Shown here one piece after another: positions 24,033 through 27,490 of a stretch of DNA of 27,490 bases. Each line of letters opens with the position of its first letter. Position 1 is the first letter of the stretch. Made by a program: the position numbers and the translations under genes. The notes below the pieces were generated by a model. The model was not told the origin of the DNA. It saw nothing but the letters and a program-made list of their open reading frames with translations, and made no database searches. The DNA is from G020350405 sp964513655 (GTDB taxonomy: Bacteria; Planctomycetota; Phycisphaerae; Sedimentisphaerales; Anaerobacaceae), in NCBI GenBank assembly GCA_964513655.1, contig CAZENQ010000043.1, forward strand, positions 1 through 27,490. The letters are read 5' to 3'.

Positions 24033-24740
24033 CTACTTCTCTCCCTCACTCTCACTATCAACTATTTGGTCTACCACGCCATATTTTAGTGCCTGTTCCG
24101 CATTTAGGGACAGCCACCTCTCCCCCGTAACACCACAGTACATGTTTGTTGGCAGTGAGGAGTGCTCTCTCCAGAACAGCTCTGTTACGTAATTCGTAAG
24201 GTCGTGTTCGGTGAAGTTCGGGTCTTCCGTTTCCTGCACCTCAGGGTATTCGATATGTATAAGGATGCGAGAAGTGCGAAAAGCGCTACGTTCCCCAGTT
24301 CCGCCGGCCAGTACGATAGCTCCGGCTGAAGCACAGTAATCCAACGCATACGTGTTCACACGCGACTTCAGTGTTCTCATGAAGTTCACAACGGCATCAC
24401 CGCTGTCACCTCCATTGGTGTTGATGAAAAGATCGATATCTTCGCCGGGTGCTTGCTCGTCGAGATACTTCAACTTGCACATGGCTTCATAAGCCTGCTT
24501 GTCGTCAACATCTTGCACCATAAAAATCGTCCGCCGCTTGAGCAAGGGATCATTATAATCAATATCGGCTTGTACGTACCCATCAACGTAGAGCGCGGCG
24601 GCGGCCTCCCCGACAACCTCTGGTATGTCCTCCAAATTCGCCAATGTCGCTTCGACCCTGACAGGGCCACAGCCCGAAGACAGAGCAACCACCAAGTAGC
24701 CCGCACAAAGCGCCAGCCGTCCAACAAATGCGTTCGTCAT
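24033..24740 (-). CDS. ClpP-fold protease-like protein with export signal
   Basis: The 235-residue product matches the ClpP serine protease fold: IDLFINTNGGDSGDAV stands where ClpP has the oxyanion-loop glycines, S138 in CASAGA matches the nucleophile, H162 in SRILIHIEYP the catalytic histidine 24 residues later, and LSLNAEQALKYGVVDQI the C-terminal helix. The aspartate of the triad seems to be replaced by E207 in TGERWL. Unlike ClpP it begins with a hydrophobic signal (GRLALCAGYLVVAL) ending in SSGC, so C24 may be lipidated, although the lipobox has L at -4 and is not canonical. It is therefore predicted in the envelope, not the cytoplasm, possibly as a membrane-anchored peptidase. GAGG lies eight bases before the ATG. 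It is downstream of the methyltransferase gene on the same strand. Confidence 0.78.
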   Translation of the reverse strand: MTNAFVGRLALCAGYLVVALSSGCGPVRVEATLANLEDIPEVVGEAAAALYVDGYVQADIDYNDPLLKRRTIFMVQDVDDKQAYEAMCKLKYLDEQAPGEDIDLFINTNGGDSGDAVVNFMRTLKSRVNTYALDYCASAGAIVLAGGTGERSAFRTSRILIHIEYPEVQETEDPNFTEHDLTNYVTELFWREHSSLPTNMYCGVTGERWLSLNAEQALKYGVVDQIVDSESEGEK

Positions 24741-24825
24741 GATTAGTCCTCACTAAAATCCAACATCTCAACCAGCGTTCTGCGCCTGCGCCATATATAT
24801 GCTTTTAAGCACACCTGACGTTAGA

Positions 24826-24839
24826 ATATAGTACTATAT
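24826..24839. promoter_or_regulatory. Perfect 14-base palindrome upstream of the ClpP-like gene
   Basis: ATATAGTACTATAT reads the same on both strands and lies 86-99 bases before the ClpP-like ATG, after the methyltransferase stop. A candidate operator; no regulator can be named. Confidence 0.35.
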
Positions 24840-24864
24840 CTATCTGGGGACTGCCCGCCCCTTG

Positions 24865-25599
24865 CTAATCAAGATTCTCCAATCCGTCCCCATTCACAGT
24901 ACATGGAAGTTTAACGAGTGGCATACTTCCCAATACGTTATTGCTTTTTTTGCTGACAACTACAACGAATTCTCCTGGAATATATAATCTCATCTGAGGG
25001 TAAAATTGCACCATTGATAGAATTACTTCCACCTCAGACTCCGTATAGAAACGAGAACGCACCCCCTCCACATCACATGAATTCATCCATCGTCGAAATT
25101 CCTTCTGGTTGTCAGCATGATTAATTAAAGAAAATTCCAACAAAGCTTTACCTCGTGGTCGCAAGCATCGTCTAATTTCATTCAGCATTTGCACCGTGTC
25201 TTCTCGTCTTAAATGTTCAGACACATGATAGAAATAAGCAAAGTCTAAAAATGAGCTTTTTATACTTAACTTCAATGAAAGTGGAATCTTTGCAAAGTGC
25301 GCATTCTTTATATCCGAAAGATGTTTGCGAGCTTGACCCAACATTTCCTTTGAAATATCGAATCCATAAATTTCGCTACAATGCGGAGCCACCCATCTCA
25401 TAATCCTGCCAACTCCGCATCCAATATCTGCAACAATATCACCTTGGGTAATGAATGGCAAAACCAAGTGTTCGGCGTCTATTCGTCCGGCCTCATCAAA
25501 TTCTTCCTTGCCTGAATGTCCCCGGAGAATAGCATCACGCAGTTCACGCTCAGAGGAGCGAGCCCAACAATCCCAGTACTTTACACCAAGCTTGTTCAT
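24865..25599 (-). CDS. Class I SAM-dependent methyltransferase
   Basis: The 244-residue protein has the Rossmann-type methyltransferase core: motif I DIGCGVGR at 58-65, the acidic loop GFDISKEML, the motif II/III region FLDFAYFYHVSEHL and ELRRCLRPRGKALLE-like segment EIRRCLRPRGKALLEF. These bind S-adenosylmethionine; the acceptor cannot be told from the sequence. An N-terminal stretch (KYWDCWARSSERELRDAIL) and a C-terminal tail of about 60 residues are probably for substrate binding. The coiled-coil lipoprotein gene ends four bases before its ATG, so both are likely translated together. The region is visibly more AT-rich than the metabolic cluster, consistent with a transferred or accessory origin. 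Confidence 0.85.
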   Translation of the reverse strand: MNKLGVKYWDCWARSSERELRDAILRGHSGKEEFDEAGRIDAEHLVLPFITQGDIVADIGCGVGRIMRWVAPHCSEIYGFDISKEMLGQARKHLSDIKNAHFAKIPLSLKLSIKSSFLDFAYFYHVSEHLRREDTVQMLNEIRRCLRPRGKALLEFSLINHADNQKEFRRWMNSCDVEGVRSRFYTESEVEVILSMVQFYPQMRLYIPGEFVVVVSKKSNNVLGSMPLVKLPCTVNGDGLENLD

Positions 25600-25603
25600 T
25601 TGA

Positions 25604-26791
25604 TTATGTCCCCTTCGTTTCTTGTGATTCGTTAGCTGCCTGTTCTGAAAGGCTCCACATTCTTTGTTGACTCGTTAAATAGCGAAACTTGAACCTTAAT
25701 ACTAAAGCTAGGCACAAAGAAAGATGACAACTGAGAATGGATATGCATTTTGATGCCGTTCCCTTGCCACCTCTCTGGAAATTTAATATTGGATTGACGA
25801 TCGTTAGTATCCGCCGAACAAAGAGCAGGTTTATATGGGGTGGTTCTGCAATTGTCCGGTCATTATGAAGATCTTGATACTTCTGGCGATAGATCCGACC
25901 AATATATTCGTTCTGAAAAACTCGTAAGATATTAGGTTCAAATGTCCTAAGGATGCTAACATTAATTGCCGAATGCATGAAAAGTTTGCAGATCATATTT
26001 AAATAACCCAGAGCTTTCATTGCCTTTGCATCGTCTTGCAGCAGGCCCTCCGGTGTAGCCTTTATTTTCGTTTCAATTTCATCTAATAGATCCCTGGGGG
26101 CTTGGCCCATTATGTTCACGAGTGAGTATCTCGTCGAAGTGATTCTACGACTTCTTATAGAAACAAAGAGAGCTAAGAACGCAATTAATGCTGCTAAATT
26201 GAAACCAGCACCAGCAAGATATGATATTATTCTTGATATTAAACTCCGTGGACTACCTTCATTAATCCGACCAGAACCATTTGGATCCTCCTTCCCCAAC
26301 CGTAGCATTCGAACCTCATTGGCAAGCTCCCTGATTCTATCACCAAGCTCAGCACACTCCTTTCCCGCTTTGTCGTTAGAACACTCTATCTCATCAGATA
26401 ACTCTTCAATTCCTCTGGCTAAACCTTCCATCGCGCAATCCAGAACTTCCCCCGTTGTCTTGATCCCCTTATCAAGCCCAGTCACCTCCTCGCTAAGTTC
26501 GCTAGTCTCATTTTTTAGCCCTTCGACATCTCTACCTAAAGCTTCAATACTTTCATCAATTACCGCTCCCGCTGCCTCGACACGCTCGTCAAGCGCACCC
26601 AAATTATCACCAACTCTCCCTGTCTCCTCTTTCAGCCCCTTCACTTCCGTCGTGAGATCCTGAACAACTTGGATATGTTCCTCCCAATTCACCGCACTAG
26701 TTCTTGCGCTAGGCCGACACCCCACTAACCCTACGCAGCACAAGATAACAAGAACATATTCCGCCAATCTGCGCCTTCCATTCAATCCCAT
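25604..26791 (-). CDS. Predicted lipoprotein with periplasmic coiled coil and one transmembrane helix
   Basis: I do not recognise the full architecture. The 395-residue protein starts with a lipoprotein signal (YVLVILCCVG then lipobox LVGC, C25). A long coiled coil at about 37-165 follows (repeats such as LTTEVKGLKEETGRV and LKNETSELSEEVTGLDKGI), then a low-complexity linker, a membrane helix at about 193-213 (LAGAGFNLAALIAFLALFVSI) and a C-terminal domain of about 180 residues. That domain has basic and aromatic stretches (VFQNEYIGRIYRQKYQDLHND), somewhat like DUF4760-type proteins, but this is tentative. Lipid at one end and a membrane helix in the middle would put the coil in the periplasm and the C-terminal domain in the cytoplasm. 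GGAG lies ten bases before the ATG. The methyltransferase gene follows four bases after its stop. Confidence 0.7.
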   Translation of the reverse strand: MGLNGRRRLAEYVLVILCCVGLVGCRPSARTSAVNWEEHIQVVQDLTTEVKGLKEETGRVGDNLGALDERVEAAGAVIDESIEALGRDVEGLKNETSELSEEVTGLDKGIKTTGEVLDCAMEGLARGIEELSDEIECSNDKAGKECAELGDRIRELANEVRMLRLGKEDPNGSGRINEGSPRSLISRIISYLAGAGFNLAALIAFLALFVSIRSRRITSTRYSLVNIMGQAPRDLLDEIETKIKATPEGLLQDDAKAMKALGYLNMICKLFMHSAINVSILRTFEPNILRVFQNEYIGRIYRQKYQDLHNDRTIAEPPHINLLFVRRILTIVNPILNFQRGGKGTASKCISILSCHLSLCLALVLRFKFRYLTSQQRMWSLSEQAANESQETKGT

Positions 26792-27103
26792 AAACTCAAT
26801 TCTCCAGCTTAGCCTTACCCACAGCTTTGCTCACTTCTGCTCGCACTCCCAAAACATGCAACTTGTAATCCGCAGCTTGTCGATTACCGCCCCAGTTGCC
26901 GCCACTTCGCCACTCTGCAATTTCCCCAATAAATTACCCCAATCTCCCCCTCCCGTCAACTTCTTTTTCCCCTCTCTGCGTTCTACCTTTTATAAGGCAA
27001 TTCCCTCCGGCTTCAGCGGGGCAAACCTGATTGCCCCCGGGACAAGGCCAAACAAGCGAGCGCAGAAGTTCACTTCGAGAACGCGTTTCGGCTCTTGTCC
27101 AAA

Positions 27104-27123
27104 GGCGTCGTCTCCACGACGCC
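27104..27123. repeat. Inverted repeat with seven-base stem
   Basis: GGCGTCG and CGACGCC pair perfectly around TCTCCA in the right-hand spacer. Confidence 0.65.
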
Positions 27124-27138
27124 GCTATGAAGCCAACT

Positions 27139-27203
27139 CTCCGTGCCCTCTGAGTGCTCTGTGGCCAACAAAAAATCAGCGTTAACCAGTGTAAATCCGT
27201 GTC
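27139..27203. repeat. Degenerate tandem repeats of nine- and ten-base units
   Basis: Three nine-base units CTCCGTGCC, CTCTGAGTG and CTCTGTGGC (27139-27165) are followed, after eight bases, by three ten-base units AATCAGCGTT, AACCAGTGTA and AATCCGTGTC (27174-27203). No transcript or protein role is apparent. Confidence 0.6.
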
Positions 27204-27344
27204 TAAAAACCAATCAAATCCGCAGGTCTCTCATCCCGGCCGCAGATTTTTGTAAAAATTTTTACTCCTTACCATACAAGCACTTACAAATTCTGACTAA
27301 TCGAAAATCCGCGAAATTTCGCACCAAACGCGCAGGCCCGTCCC

Positions 27345-27397
27345 TAATTGGGTGGGGGGATGCCCCCAAGGGGTGCCTAAGGTAGTTCCCCCAATTA
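27345..27397. repeat. Nested inverted repeat
   Basis: An outer stem TAATTGGG / CCCAATTA (8 bases) encloses an inner GGGGG-ATG-CCCCC hairpin, giving a structure that could extrude as a cruciform or fold as RNA. Confidence 0.55.
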
Positions 27398-27439
27398 TAG
27401 AGAGACCCCTTTTCGGGGCTCGCGTAGCATGTGCCGTGT

Positions 27440-27458
27440 CGCGGGCATCTTGCCCGCG
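27440..27458. repeat. Perfect hairpin, REP-like
   Basis: CGCGGGCA and TGCCCGCG pair over eight bases around a TCT loop. GC-rich, no T tract, so more like a repetitive extragenic palindrome than a terminator. Confidence 0.65.
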
Positions 27459-27490
27459 TCGAATAACAGTTTGTAGGGTGTGGTCTTTAC

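Larger units (their letters stand above)
26792..27490. other. Spacer with hairpins and short repeats, no supported gene
   Basis: No frame here has a family match, a good start or sensible codon use. The 26930-26995 stretch is strongly pyrimidine-rich. Further on come a hairpin at 27104-27123, nine- and ten-base degenerate tandem units at 27139-27203, a nested inverted repeat at 27345-27397 and a perfect hairpin at 27440-27458. Confidence 0.65.

Noticed and set aside
26112..26663. Plus-strand Ser/Pro-rich frame of 183 codons
   Set aside because: It is the antisense of the coiled-coil region; heptad-rich coding on one strand gives long open Ser/Leu frames on the other.
27143..27385. Plus-strand 80-codon frame in the right-hand spacer
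   Set aside because: It consists of tandem repeats and inverted repeats, and codon use is not gene-like.

Overview
The window looks like chromosomal DNA of a Planctomycetota bacterium, most likely of the Phycisphaerae/Sedimentisphaerales kind. This is an inference from gene content: secreted parallel beta-helix and LamG proteins, a GH97 glycosidase, compact ECF sigma/anti-sigma modules and long spacers full of hairpins. There is no rRNA or other taxonomic marker in view.

Region 1 (1-4743, minus strand) is a central-metabolism cluster transcribed in the order gap, ndk-like, pgk, rpe, accD, with accD cut by the window edge. It joins lower glycolysis, the pentose phosphate epimerase and the first step of fatty acid synthesis. 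The nucleoside diphosphate kinase is a long, divergent form. Region 2 (4868-12920, minus strand) holds a uroporphyrinogen decarboxylase-superfamily protein, a 1529-residue secreted protein made of two tandem copies of a beta-helix plus LamG unit, and a secreted GH97 alpha-glycosidase of the retaining type. The last two suggest work on extracellular carbohydrate.

Region 3 (13151-17411, plus strand) carries two consecutive ECF sigma modules. The first is a sigma factor with a zinc-finger anti-sigma. The second is a sigma factor, a short membrane protein and a secreted protein of unknown family, with overlapping or touching genes. Each module ends in nearly the same Rho-independent terminator. 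Region 4 (17419-20808, minus strand) has tilS, a TPR-like lipoprotein and a glutamine cyclotransferase. Region 5 (20809-24032) holds a DUF4097-like gene remnant and a second secreted beta-helix protein with a proline/tryptophan-rich insert, followed by a pyrimidine-rich, hairpin-rich spacer.

Region 6 (24033-26791, minus strand) is visibly more AT-rich and accessory-looking. It has a predicted lipoprotein with a coiled coil and a transmembrane helix, a class I methyltransferase four bases downstream of it, and a ClpP-fold protein with a lipoprotein-like export signal. The last 700 bases hold no supported gene, only short-unit repeats and hairpins. No tRNA, rRNA, CRISPR array or insertion sequence was recognised.
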